Shown here: positions 32,132 to 41,477 of the stretch, one piece after another
Layout: each line of letters begins with the position of its first letter
Position numbering within the stretch: position 1 is the first letter of the stretch
From: Nocardia sp. CC227C
Lineage (GTDB): Bacteria > Actinomycetota > Actinomycetes > Mycobacteriales > Mycobacteriaceae
NCBI RefSeq assembly: GCF_030767025.1
Contig: NZ_JASITE010000023.1
Span: forward strand, 32,006-96,005
Length of the DNA stretch: 64,000 nt
Direction of reading: 5' to 3'
Program-made: the position numbers and the translations under genes
Notes under the pieces: generated by a model
Databases searched by the model: none
What the model saw: only the letters and a program-made list of their open reading frames with translations
What the model was told of the DNA's origin: nothing

Positions 32132-35100
32132 ATGTCGGATATCGCCATCGTCGGCATCGGCTGCCGTTATGCGGGTGGCATCGACTCGCCGGAGAGTTTC
32201 TGGGAATTCGTTGTCGGTAAACGGGACGCGATCGTGGAGGTGCCCCCGGACCGCTGGGATCACCGCCGTTGGTACGACCCCGACCGGCGCACACCGGGGC
32301 GCAGTTACACCAGGCACGGCGCCTTCCTGACCACCGATCCCTGGACTTTCGATCCCGACTTCTTCGGCATCTCCCGGCGCGAGGCCACCGGACTGGACCC
32401 GCAGCAGCGACTGCTGCTGGAGGTGACCTGGGAGGCGCTCGACGACGCGGGAGCTGCCGGGCGGGCGGCAGGGGCCCCGGTGGGTGTCTATGTGGGCGGC
32501 TTCGTGGTCGACCAGTCCGTCATCGGAGTGGTCGGCCCGGCCCTCGCGCACGTCGATATGCACACCGCCGCCAGTGCGTCCTACACCATGCTGTCGAATC
32601 GAATCGCCTACGCGCTCGATCTGACCGGCCCCGCCCTCACCGTCGACACCGCGTGTTCCTCCTCGCTGGTCGCCCTCGATCTGGCCTGCCAGGCCCTCGA
32701 ACGCGGCGACTGCTCGATGGCGCTGGCGGGCGGGGTCAACGTCATGCTGCAACCCGAGACATTCGTCATGATGTGCAAAGGCGGGTTCCTCGCCGCGGAC
32801 GGGCGCTGCAAATCCTTCGACGCCGCCGGTGACGGCTACGGCCGGGGTGAGGGCGGGGGCATGGTGGTGCTCGAGCGCCTCGACGACGCGGTGCGCCACC
32901 GCGACCGGATCTACGCCGTGATCAAGGCCACCGGCACCAATCAGGACGGTCGCACCACGGCCATCACCGTGCCCAACGCCGACTCCCAGGCGGCACTGGC
33001 GCGATCGGTGTGCGACCGAGCGGGATTGGCGCCGGAACGGATCACCTACGTGGAGGCGCACGGCACCGGCACCCCGGTCGGCGACCCGATCGAACTGCGC
33101 GCCCTGGGACGGGTGTACGGGGCGGACTCCGGGCGCTCCGGCTCGCTCGGCGTCGGCTCGGTGAAGGCCACCCTCGGACACACCGAGGCCGCCGCCGGAG
33201 TGGCGAGCGTGATCAAATCGGCGCTCGCCATCCGGCACCGCACCCTCCCGCCGCAGGGTTGGTTCGACACCCCCCACCCCGACATTCCCTTCGAGGAACT
33301 CGGCCTGCACGTGCAGCTCGACGCCATGCCGGTCGGTCCCGAGGTCGACCGGATGACCATCGCCATCAACGGTTTCGGCTACGGCGGCACCAACGCACAC
33401 GCCATCCTGCAGGAGTACCGGCCCGCGGCGACACCGCTCCGAGTGCCGCCGCGGCACTTCGGTGTGCTGCCGATCTCGGCCCGCGGGCCCGCTGCCGTCC
33501 GGGAGATGGCGGGCCGGTTCGCCGACCTGCTCGCGGGCGGGGCCGACCCGGAGCGGCTGGCGGAGGCGGCGTGGACGCGGATGGCCCACCATCCCTTCCG
33601 CGGCGGCGTACCGCTGGGTGATGAGACGATGCGGGAACTGCGGCGCTACGCGGCCGGGGAGGGCCGGGACGCGGTGCGCGTGGTGACCCGTCGCACCGCT
33701 GAGCCGGTGTTCGTGTTCTCCGGCATGGGACCGCAGTGGTGGGGCATGGCACGCGAACTACTGTGCGCCGAGGGCGCTTTCGCCGAGACGGCGCAGCGGG
33801 TGGACGCGCTCTTCCAGCCGCTGGCGGGGTGGTCGATCGTCGAGGAACTGCTCCGGCAGGAGTGGGATTCGCGGATGACCGCCACCGAGGTCGCCCAGCC
33901 CGCCAACTTCCTGGTGCAGGTATCGCTGGTGAGCGCATTGGCCGAATACGGGATCACCCCGGCCGCCATTGTCGGGCACAGTGTGGGCGAGGTGTCGGCG
34001 GCCTACGTCTCGGGCATGCTGACGCTCGCCGACGCGGTGCGGGTGGCCTACCATCGCGCCCGGCTCCAGGCCACCACCGCGGGTTCGGGCGGCATGCTCG
34101 CCGCCGGGCTCACGTTCGAGCAGGCCGGCGAACTGATCGGCGGCGACCCGCGGGTGGATGTGGCCGCCGTCAACAGCCCGGGATCGCTGACGCTGTCCGG
34201 CGATGCCGACCGCTTGGACGAGATCGCCGAACAGCTCACCGGCGACGGTGTTTTCGCGCGGCGGCTGCGGGTCGAGGTGCCCTACCACAGTCGTCTGATG
34301 GATCCGATCCTCGACGAGTTGCGCACCGCGCTGGCGGATCTCGCGCCGCGTGAGCCCACGGTGCCGCTGTATTCCACGGTCACCGGCGGGCAGGTGACCG
34401 GGCCGGAGTGGGACGCCGACTACTGGTGCGCCAATGTGCGGCGGCCGGTGCGGTTCGCCGCGGCCATCGGCGCGTTGCTGACCGCGGACAGCCGGGTGTT
34501 CCTGGAGGTCGGTCCGCATCCGGTGCTGTCCGGCAATATCCGGGAGCTGATGGTCGGCGCGGGGGAGAGCGGCACGACCGTGGCGACCCTGGACCGCAAA
34601 CAACCCGACTCCGTCAGCATGCGCCGCACCCTCATCGGCCTCTACAGCGCCGGCGTGCTGGACCCGCGGGCACTGTTCGGTGCGGAGCATCCCGCGACAC
34701 CACACCTCGAGCTGCCGCGCTACCCCTGGCAGCACGTCCGGTTGCACGCCCCGCTGCCGCTGTTCGAGCAGTTGCGGCTCGGCACCCCGGGCGGTTACGC
34801 CATGCTCGGCGATCCCGATCCGGAGGGTCGCCCGGGCTGGCTGCTCCACCTCGGTTCCGGACTGCTGCCGTGGCTGCCGGACCATGTGGTGGCGGGCAAC
34901 CGGATCCTGCCCGGCGCGGCCTATCTGGACGCCGCGCTCAGCGCCGCGGCGAGCCGAGCGGGGAACACCGCGGTGGCGGTGGAGCAGGTGCGGTTCGTCG
35001 CGCCGCTGCTCATCAGCGGTTCCGACGTGCCACTGCTGGAGACCAGCGTCGAGGACGCCAGCGGCCGGTTCCTGATCCGATCCCGCTCCGCGACCGGTTC

Positions 35101-38100
35101 GGTCTGGACGGTGCACGCCACCGGACGGCTGCTCGCCGGCAGCTACGCGAGCACCGCCGTGGTACTGCCGCAACTGGATTCGGAGGTGGAATTCGATCCG
35201 GATCTGTTCTACTCCGCGCTCGCCGCCCGCGGGCTCCGGTACGGTCCGGCCTTCCGCCGGGTGGTCGCGGTGCGCGCGGACGCCACCACGGTCGTGGCCG
35301 AGGTGGACGGTTCCCGCGCCGAAGGGTCGGGGCATCTCGCGCATCCGGCGGTGGTCGACGCCGCCATGCAGACCGTGGCGCTGCTCTTCGCCGACGCGAG
35401 TATCGGTGCGGGCGCGATGGTTCCGGTCGGCGTGGATCAGGTGCGACTGTTCGGGGCGCTGCCGGAACGCGTCATCGTGGTGGCGCGTCGCAGCGACCGG
35501 GCGCTGCACGCGGATGTCGACCTGCTCGACGCCGAACACAATCTGCGGATGCGCCTGCTCGGCGTCCGGGTCGGCGCGCTCGACCCCGGAGCCGGTCCGC
35601 TGCACCGCATGGTCGACTTCTTCTACAGCGACACCATGGAGCGTCGCGACCCGGTCGATGCCGCCGCCCTGCCCACCGGCTCGACCGCGACCGTCGTACT
35701 CGCGCTCGGGTCCGGTGCACGCGCTCGTGACCTGGCCGCGGCGCTGCCGCGCGCCCTGCACCTGGCCGTCGACCCGGCCGACGAGGAACTGGAGAACGCC
35801 CTGCTCGAACGGCTGCGGGCCGCCGCAACGGCCGACGCCGACACCGTGCACGTCTGCGTGGTGGTCGGGACCGTGGCCGACGATCTGGATCAGCTGTGGG
35901 CGCTGAAACGCATCGCGGTGACCGTGGAGCGGTTCGTGGCCGACACCGATCACGGCGGGGCGCTCGCCGCCGACGACGGCCCCTGCCGGGCGACTCTGGT
36001 GACCGAGCGGGCGTTCACGCTGCCCGGCAGTCCGCAGCCTCCCGATGCCGCGCACGCCGCGCTGGCCGGTGCCCGGCGGGTGCTGCTGAACGAACAGCTG
36101 CGGCTGCGCTGGCGGCTCGTGGACGTCGAGCCCGACACCGACCCGGCGGATCTGCGCACCGAACTCGCGGTGCCGGGCGCGTTCACCCTCGACAACACCG
36201 ACGAGGTGCTGCTGCGGGCGGGACAGCGGTGGGCCCCGGTGGTGACCCGGCCGCTGCGGGAACGCATCGACGAGTTGGAAACGGCTGCGCCGCTGGCGGA
36301 TTCGCAGGCCAACTTCGAGGTGGAGTTGCCCCGCTCCCGGCTGCTGTCGGCGCTCGCCTGGCGCGCCTGCGCGCGCCCGCGGCCCGGCCCGGGGGAGGTG
36401 GAGGTGCGGATGCGGGTCATCGGTCTCAACTACAAGGACCCGCTCAAGGTCATGGGCCTGCTCGGGGAGAAGGAGCTGGCCGGAACGTTTTTCGGCACCG
36501 CACCCGGAATGGAGGGCGTCGGGACCGTCGAGCGGGTGGGTCCGGGCGTCACCGCGCTCGCGGTCGGCGACCTGGTGGCGGTGGCCGCCAAGGACATGAT
36601 GCGGCGATTCCGGGTGGTCGGCCAACATCTGGCCATTCGCCTGCCCGCCGGTGCGCGGCCGCACCTGTGCACCAGCACCACCGCGTTCGGTACCGCCGAA
36701 TACGCGCTGCACGATCTGGCGCGGCTGCGGCGCGGAGAGACAGTGCTCATCCACGGCGCGGCGGGCGGGGTCGGGTCGGCGGCCATTCAGGTGGCGAAAC
36801 TGTTGGGTGCGCGCATCATCGGGACGGCGAGCACCGAGCAGCGGCGTGCGCACATCCTCGAACTCGGTGCCGACCACGCCCTCGAATCGCGCTCGCTCAA
36901 CTTCGCCGACGACGTGCTGGCGCTGACCGACGGCGCCGGGGTGGACGTGGTGCTCAGCACCGCGCCGGGGGAGATACTGCGCCAGAACTTCAAGGCGGTC
37001 ACCGAATTCGGCCGCATCGTGGAGGTCGGCAAGGCCGACATCTACACCGGCGGACTGCTCGAACTGGCGAACTTCGACAAGAACCTCAGCTACTTCTCCG
37101 TCGACCTGGACCGCATGTGCGCCGTGCGCCCGCTGCAACTGGCGGAGCTGCTGCGCCGGGTCTACGACAAGATCGAATCGGGGGTGTATCGGGCGCTGCC
37201 CTACGAGGTGTTCGAGACCCACGAGGTGGCGCGGGCCTTCGGCGAGGTGATCCGCTCCACCCGGACGGCGCGGGTGGCGTTGCGCATGGACGCGGTAGCA
37301 CCGCCGGTGCGGCCGCGCCTGCCCGAGGTCGAGATCGACCCGGCGGCACGGTATCTCGTCACCGGCGGCTTCGGCGGTTTCGGGCTGGCCACCGGCCGCT
37401 GGCTGGTCGCCACCGGCGCGCGGCACCTGGTGCTGGTCGGCCGGTCCGGGGCCGCCACCGCCGCGGCACGGCAGCAGATCGCGGCGTGGCGGGCGTCGGG
37501 CGTCGAGGTGGTGGAGGAGCGCGCCGACGTGACCGACCCGGCTGCCGTCGCCGCACTGGTGGCGCGCGCACACCAGCCGGAGCGCCCGCTGCGCGGCATC
37601 TTCCACGCCGCCGGTACGGTGTCCGACAACCGGATCGCCGACATGGACCGCGAGCAGCTCGCCAGGGTGTACCGGCCCAAGGTGCACGGCGCCCACGCGC
37701 TCCACGACGCCGTCACAGCCGCTCGCATCCAGCTCGACATGTTCGTGCTCTACTCCTCCGGCGGCTCCATGTTCGGCATCTTCGGGCAGTACAACTACTG
37801 CGCCGCCAATGTCGCGGTGGAGGCGCTGGCCGAGCGGTGGGCCCGGACGGGCGTCCCCGCGCTCTGCGTGGGCTGGGGCCACATGTCGGGGGCCACCGGC
37901 GGCATGGCCGCCGACGAGAAGGTCTCGAAGTATCTCGAGCTGGTGGGCTTCGGTCCCATCGACATGGCCGACGGCACCGCGTATCTGGAGCAGACATTGC
38001 GGCTGGGCGTCACCCGGGCGGCGATCATCCCCACCGACTGGGGCAAGCTCACCGCCGCCTTCCCGCAGATGGCCCGTACCGGTCGGCTCGCCCCCTTGGT

Positions 38101-38476
38101 CGCCGCCGCCGTCCGGGACAATTCGGCACTGGCGCAGCTGAAAGCGGAGCTGGCCGCGCTGGATTCGGCCAAACGTGGGCAGGCGGTGGCCCGGATGCTG
38201 GCCGATCAGCTGGCGGTGGTGATGGGTGTGCGGCCGGACTCTATCGACCTCACCGTGCCGGTGCCGGAACTGGGCCTGGACTCGCTGATGGCCGTGGAAT
38301 TCGGTGCGCGCGTGGGCAAACAGCTCGGCATCGAACTCATGTCCCTGCAGATGGGCCGCTCCTTCAGCCTGGAACAGGCCGGACCCAAGGTCGCCGAACT
38401 CATCCTCGCGGCCGACGGCGGGGTCGGCACGACCCCACCGGGCGCGGCCCTCGCGGCGGCCGGGGTGCGGCCGTGA
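32132..38476 (+). CDS. MAS-like highly reducing type I polyketide synthase
   Basis: A 2114-residue single-module synthase, the same size class as mycobacterial Mas/Pks2. Domain order is KS (about 1-430; Cys175, His310, His350), AT (about 525-830; nucleophile Ser617 in GHSVGE), DH (about 890-1110; His918 in HVVAGNRILP, Asp1076), a structural pseudo-KR (about 1120-1390), ER (about 1400-1720; HGAAGGVGS near 1540), KR (about 1735-1990) and ACP (Ser2051 in GLDSLMAVE). All active-site residues checked are intact, so fully reduced chains are expected, probably iteratively. The AT selectivity motif is VPYHS (716-720), neither the malonyl HAFH nor methylmalonyl YASH form. ATG 32132 follows AGGAGG by 6 bases. 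The exporter gene overlaps its stop. Confidence 0.95.
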   Translation: MSDIAIVGIGCRYAGGIDSPESFWEFVVGKRDAIVEVPPDRWDHRRWYDPDRRTPGRSYTRHGAFLTTDPWTFDPDFFGISRREATGLDPQQRLLLEVTWEALDDAGAAGRAAGAPVGVYVGGFVVDQSVIGVVGPALAHVDMHTAASASYTMLSNRIAYALDLTGPALTVDTACSSSLVALDLACQALERGDCSMALAGGVNVMLQPETFVMMCKGGFLAADGRCKSFDAAGDGYGRGEGGGMVVLERLDDAVRHRDRIYAVIKATGTNQDGRTTAITVPNADSQAALARSVCDRAGLAPERITYVEAHGTGTPVGDPIELRALGRVYGADSGRSGSLGVGSVKATLGHTEAAAGVASVIKSALAIRHRTLPPQGWFDTPHPDIPFEELGLHVQLDAMPVGPEVDRMTIAINGFGYGGTNAHAILQEYRPAATPLRVPPRHFGVLPISARGPAAVREMAGRFADLLAGGADPERLAEAAWTRMAHHPFRGGVPLGDETMRELRRYAAGEGRDAVRVVTRRTAEPVFVFSGMGPQWWGMARELLCAEGAFAETAQRVDALFQPLAGWSIVEELLRQEWDSRMTATEVAQPANFLVQVSLVSALAEYGITPAAIVGHSVGEVSAAYVSGMLTLADAVRVAYHRARLQATTAGSGGMLAAGLTFEQAGELIGGDPRVDVAAVNSPGSLTLSGDADRLDEIAEQLTGDGVFARRLRVEVPYHSRLMDPILDELRTALADLAPREPTVPLYSTVTGGQVTGPEWDADYWCANVRRPVRFAAAIGALLTADSRVFLEVGPHPVLSGNIRELMVGAGESGTTVATLDRKQPDSVSMRRTLIGLYSAGVLDPRALFGAEHPATPHLELPRYPWQHVRLHAPLPLFEQLRLGTPGGYAMLGDPDPEGRPGWLLHLGSGLLPWLPDHVVAGNRILPGAAYLDAALSAAASRAGNTAVAVEQVRFVAPLLISGSDVPLLETSVEDASGRFLIRSRSATGSVWTVHATGRLLAGSYASTAVVLPQLDSEVEFDPDLFYSALAARGLRYGPAFRRVVAVRADATTVVAEVDGSRAEGSGHLAHPAVVDAAMQTVALLFADASIGAGAMVPVGVDQVRLFGALPERVIVVARRSDRALHADVDLLDAEHNLRMRLLGVRVGALDPGAGPLHRMVDFFYSDTMERRDPVDAAALPTGSTATVVLALGSGARARDLAAALPRALHLAVDPADEELENALLERLRAAATADADTVHVCVVVGTVADDLDQLWALKRIAVTVERFVADTDHGGALAADDGPCRATLVTERAFTLPGSPQPPDAAHAALAGARRVLLNEQLRLRWRLVDVEPDTDPADLRTELAVPGAFTLDNTDEVLLRAGQRWAPVVTRPLRERIDELETAAPLADSQANFEVELPRSRLLSALAWRACARPRPGPGEVEVRMRVIGLNYKDPLKVMGLLGEKELAGTFFGTAPGMEGVGTVERVGPGVTALAVGDLVAVAAKDMMRRFRVVGQHLAIRLPAGARPHLCTSTTAFGTAEYALHDLARLRRGETVLIHGAAGGVGSAAIQVAKLLGARIIGTASTEQRRAHILELGADHALESRSLNFADDVLALTDGAGVDVVLSTAPGEILRQNFKAVTEFGRIVEVGKADIYTGGLLELANFDKNLSYFSVDLDRMCAVRPLQLAELLRRVYDKIESGVYRALPYEVFETHEVARAFGEVIRSTRTARVALRMDAVAPPVRPRLPEVEIDPAARYLVTGGFGGFGLATGRWLVATGARHLVLVGRSGAATAAARQQIAAWRASGVEVVEERADVTDPAAVAALVARAHQPERPLRGIFHAAGTVSDNRIADMDREQLARVYRPKVHGAHALHDAVTAARIQLDMFVLYSSGGSMFGIFGQYNYCAANVAVEALAERWARTGVPALCVGWGHMSGATGGMAADEKVSKYLELVGFGPIDMADGTAYLEQTLRLGVTRAAIIPTDWGKLTAAFPQMARTGRLAPLVAAAVRDNSALAQLKAELAALDSAKRGQAVARMLADQLAVVMGVRPDSIDLTVPVPELGLDSLMAVEFGARVGKQLGIELMSLQMGRSFSLEQAGPKVAELILAADGGVGTTPPGAALAAAGVRP

Positions 38477-39891
38477 CGGAACTCGCGCCGCGGTCGACGC
38501 CCGCCCCGACGGGTGGCGACGCGGCCGCCTGGGCGGCCTTCGGCGGCTGTCTGATCGCGGTGTTCATGCAGATGATCGATGTGACCATCGTGAACACCGC
38601 CCTGCCCGCGATCACCACCGATCTGCACGCCTCACCCGGCAGCCGCCTGCTGGTGGTATCCGCCTATTCGCTGGCCTTCGCCTGCGCCCTGCTCACGGCG
38701 GCGCGGCTGGGCGAGCGGGTGGGCCGCCGCGCCATGTTCCTCATCTCGGTGGCGGCCTTCACCGCCGCGTCGCTGTGGTGCGGATTGTCCGGCAGCGCGA
38801 CCGAACTCGTGATCGCGCGGGTGGCACAGGGCATCGCGGGCGCGGGGATGGCCGCGCAGACCATCGCCATTCTCACGGCCATCTTTCCGCGCGAGCGGCA
38901 TTCGCTGGTCTTCGCGCTGTACGGCGCGGTAGCGGGATTCGCGGGCATGCTCGGGCCGATTCTGGGCGGGGCGCTGATCACCGTCGATCCCTGGGGGCTC
39001 GGCTGGCACGCGGTATTCCTGATGAATCTGCCGCTCGGCCTGCTCGCCTTCGTTCTCGCACTGCGCTTTCTGCGACTGGGCCGTCCGGCGCGGCGCGAAC
39101 GGCTGGACCCGGTCGGCACGGTGCTGTCGTCGGTGAGCCTGTTCGCGCTGCTGTTCGCGCTCGCCGACATCCACCAGAACGGCCTGCGGCCGAGCGTGGC
39201 GGCGGTACTGGTGGTCGCGGTGCTGTGGGCGGCGATCTTTCTCGCGCAACAGCGCGGCAGGGCACGCCACGGTGGCAGTCCGCTGCTGCGCTTCGATCTG
39301 TTCACCGACCGCGGTTTCGCCGTGGGCGCACTGCTGGTGACCGTATTCTTCGGTCTGTTCACCGCGTTCGTCTTCGCGGTGTCGATCACCCTGCAGGACG
39401 AGCTGCGGTTCTCGCCCTGGCTCACCGGCGTGCTCATGACACCCTTCGCCCTGGGGGCCGGGGCGGGCGCGCTGCTCTCGCCGATACTGGTGCGGCGGTG
39501 GGGAGTTCGGTCGCTGGCCGTCGGCATCGCCGGATACGGCGTCTGCGTGGCCATCGGCGCCGCCTACCTGCATCTGACCGCCGGGCAGGTGTCGATTCCG
39601 CTGGCGGTGGGACCGGTGCTGCTGTCGGGGCTGGGCGTCGGCGTATTCGGCGTGCAGTTGCCGCCGCTCATGCTCGCGGGGCTGAACCGGGCGCAGTTGG
39701 ATGCGGCGTCCGGGCTGCTGCCGACCATCGAACAGGTCGGCAACGGGGTGGGGCTGGCCCTGTTCAGCGCGGTGTTCTTCCGGGCGCACAGCCTGGCGGG
39801 CAGCGTCACCATGTTCGCCGCCATCGCGGTGGTGGCCATCGCCATGGGTGCGCTGACCCTGGCCATGCCCGGCCCGGCGGAGCGGCGATGA
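38473..39891 (+). CDS. DHA2-type MFS exporter of the PKS operon
   Basis: A 472-residue major facilitator with 14 predicted spans, the DHA2 drug-efflux layout. The first helix contains MQMIDVTIVNTALPAI, followed by LGERVGRRAMFL (motif A) and motif C-like GFAGMLGPILGGALI. GTG 38473 overlaps the PKS stop (GTGA), so it is translated with the synthase. It likely moves the polyketide or a lipid precursor across the membrane, a job done by MmpL proteins in mycobacterial PKS-Pap loci. Substrate not determinable from sequence. Confidence 0.9.
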   Translation: MTELAPRSTPAPTGGDAAAWAAFGGCLIAVFMQMIDVTIVNTALPAITTDLHASPGSRLLVVSAYSLAFACALLTAARLGERVGRRAMFLISVAAFTAASLWCGLSGSATELVIARVAQGIAGAGMAAQTIAILTAIFPRERHSLVFALYGAVAGFAGMLGPILGGALITVDPWGLGWHAVFLMNLPLGLLAFVLALRFLRLGRPARRERLDPVGTVLSSVSLFALLFALADIHQNGLRPSVAAVLVVAVLWAAIFLAQQRGRARHGGSPLLRFDLFTDRGFAVGALLVTVFFGLFTAFVFAVSITLQDELRFSPWLTGVLMTPFALGAGAGALLSPILVRRWGVRSLAVGIAGYGVCVAIGAAYLHLTAGQVSIPLAVGPVLLSGLGVGVFGVQLPPLMLAGLNRAQLDAASGLLPTIEQVGNGVGLALFSAVFFRAHSLAGSVTMFAAIAVVAIAMGALTLAMPGPAERR

Positions 39892-41438
39892 CCCTCGCGC
39901 GCCCGACCGCGCCGGGCGCGACGGCGGTGCCGCCGTTGGCGTGGCGGGAGGTTTCGGCCGTGGCCGTGATCGTGGGCGGCGTGCTGCTGGCGCGGCTGGG
40001 CCGGTACGACATCGGCGGCGACGAGCTGTATTTCCTCACGGCGGGGCGGCGGCCCGCACCGGGCTACGCCGATCAGGGCCCGCTGGTGCCGATGCTGGCC
40101 GCGCTGTCGGACCGGCTGGCTCCGGGATCGCTGGTGGTCCTGCGCCTGCCCGTCGTGCTGGCCACGATCGGCGGCATCCTGCTCAGCGCCGCCACCGCCC
40201 GGGAGTTCGGCGGCGGGCGCGGGCCGCAACTGCTCGCCGCGCTCGCCTACGCGACCACGCCGGTCGCCGTCATGCAGTCCGCCGTACTGAGCACCTTCGC
40301 ACTCGACATCACCCTCACCGCCACCGTGTGCTGGCTGTTCATCCGCTGGGTGCGCATCCGGCAGGATCGGCTACTGGTCCTCGCCGGTCTGGCCGCCGCG
40401 GTGGACTTCCAGGTGAAATGGCTGATTCCACTCGTGTGGGCGGGGCTGGCCGCGGGCGTGGCGCTGTTCGGACCACGGGCGCTGCTGCGCCGCCCCGCCT
40501 GGTGGTTGGCGTGCGCTGTGCTGTCCGTCTCGGCGCTGCCGCAGCTGTGGTGGCAGGCCGCGCACGGATGGCCGCAGCTGGCCATGGGCGCGGTGGTGCG
40601 GGATGAGCAACTCGCCACCAGCGGCGGGCTGGTCGCCATGCCGCTGCAGGTGATCGTGACGGCCGGTCCGCTCGGCGTGCTGCTGTTGGTGGGCATGTGG
40701 GCGGGCATGCGGTCACCACGCCTGCACCCCTACCGGTTTCTCGTTCCGCTGGTGCTGCTCGGGCTGGCCGGGGTGGTCGCCGGGGGATTGCGCCCCTACT
40801 TCGTGGCGGGCGCGTTCCCGGGGCTGTTCGCGGCGGGCGCGGTGTATCTGAGCGAGCACCGGCTGTCGGGGCGGGTCCGGATGCTCGGGGCGGCACTCAC
40901 GGCGGCGGCGACCGCCGTGGCGGTCGCCGCGGTCACGGTGCTCCCGCTGCCCGAATCCCGGCTGCGGGAGCCCACCGACCACTACTCCCAGCTCGATCGG
41001 CGCATGCGGCTGCACGGCCCGTCGGGCTGGCCGGAACTGGTCGCCGCCGTGGACAGCGCCCACCGGGCACTGCCGCCGCGCGAGCGGGCCGGGCTGCTGG
41101 TGCTGACCCAGAACTATTGGCAGGCGGCCGCACTCGACTACTACGGTCCGGCGGCGGGACTGCCGCCGGTGTACAGCCCGAATCGCGGCTACGGCTACTT
41201 CGGACCGCCGCCGGACAGCGCCACCGCCGTCCTGTACGTCGGTGTCGACCGGCCGGAGACCGCGCTGCGCGTGGCCTTCGGCGCCACTGCCGAACTGACG
41301 CGCCGTGACGAACCGCTCGGCTTTCCGGGCGTGAATCGTGCTGTCTCGGTGTGGTATTGCCGGGATCCGCGGGTGCCGTGGTCAACCGCCTGGCCCGCCG
41401 CGCGAACGCTGCCGCTGGTCGACGGCACGGCCAGATGA
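39888..41438 (+). CDS. GT39/ArnT-like membrane glycosyltransferase
   Basis: A 516-residue polytopic glycosyltransferase of the dolichyl/polyprenyl-phosphate-sugar type (PMT_2/ArnT). The first external loop carries the catalytic acidic pair in GGDELYFL (about 42-49) followed by GYADQGPLVPM, a typical arrangement. About 11 membrane spans and a soluble C-terminal domain follow. It transfers a sugar from a lipid-phosphate donor on the outer face of the membrane. ATG 39888 overlaps the exporter stop. Its place in the operon suggests glycosylation of the polyketide-derived lipid or its carrier; the acceptor is unknown. Confidence 0.85.
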   Translation: MTLARPTAPGATAVPPLAWREVSAVAVIVGGVLLARLGRYDIGGDELYFLTAGRRPAPGYADQGPLVPMLAALSDRLAPGSLVVLRLPVVLATIGGILLSAATAREFGGGRGPQLLAALAYATTPVAVMQSAVLSTFALDITLTATVCWLFIRWVRIRQDRLLVLAGLAAAVDFQVKWLIPLVWAGLAAGVALFGPRALLRRPAWWLACAVLSVSALPQLWWQAAHGWPQLAMGAVVRDEQLATSGGLVAMPLQVIVTAGPLGVLLLVGMWAGMRSPRLHPYRFLVPLVLLGLAGVVAGGLRPYFVAGAFPGLFAAGAVYLSEHRLSGRVRMLGAALTAAATAVAVAAVTVLPLPESRLREPTDHYSQLDRRMRLHGPSGWPELVAAVDSAHRALPPRERAGLLVLTQNYWQAAALDYYGPAAGLPPVYSPNRGYGYFGPPPDSATAVLYVGVDRPETALRVAFGATAELTRRDEPLGFPGVNRAVSVWYCRDPRVPWSTAWPAARTLPLVDGTAR

Positions 41439-41477
41439 GCGCCCAGTGTCCCGTACCGACGAAGTGGAGGAACAGCC

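Noticed and set aside
33758..37882. A 1374-codon open frame on the minus strand opposite the PKS
   Set aside because: Antisense to a fully recognisable multidomain PKS; its translation is His/Arg/Gly-rich low complexity without any motif. GC-rich third positions suppress stop codons on the opposite strand.
35896..38472. Plus-strand frame in the PKS that continues into the exporter
   Set aside because: Only the part from GTG 38473 encodes the exporter; upstream it is a Gly/Arg-rich out-of-frame reading of the PKS, not a fusion protein.
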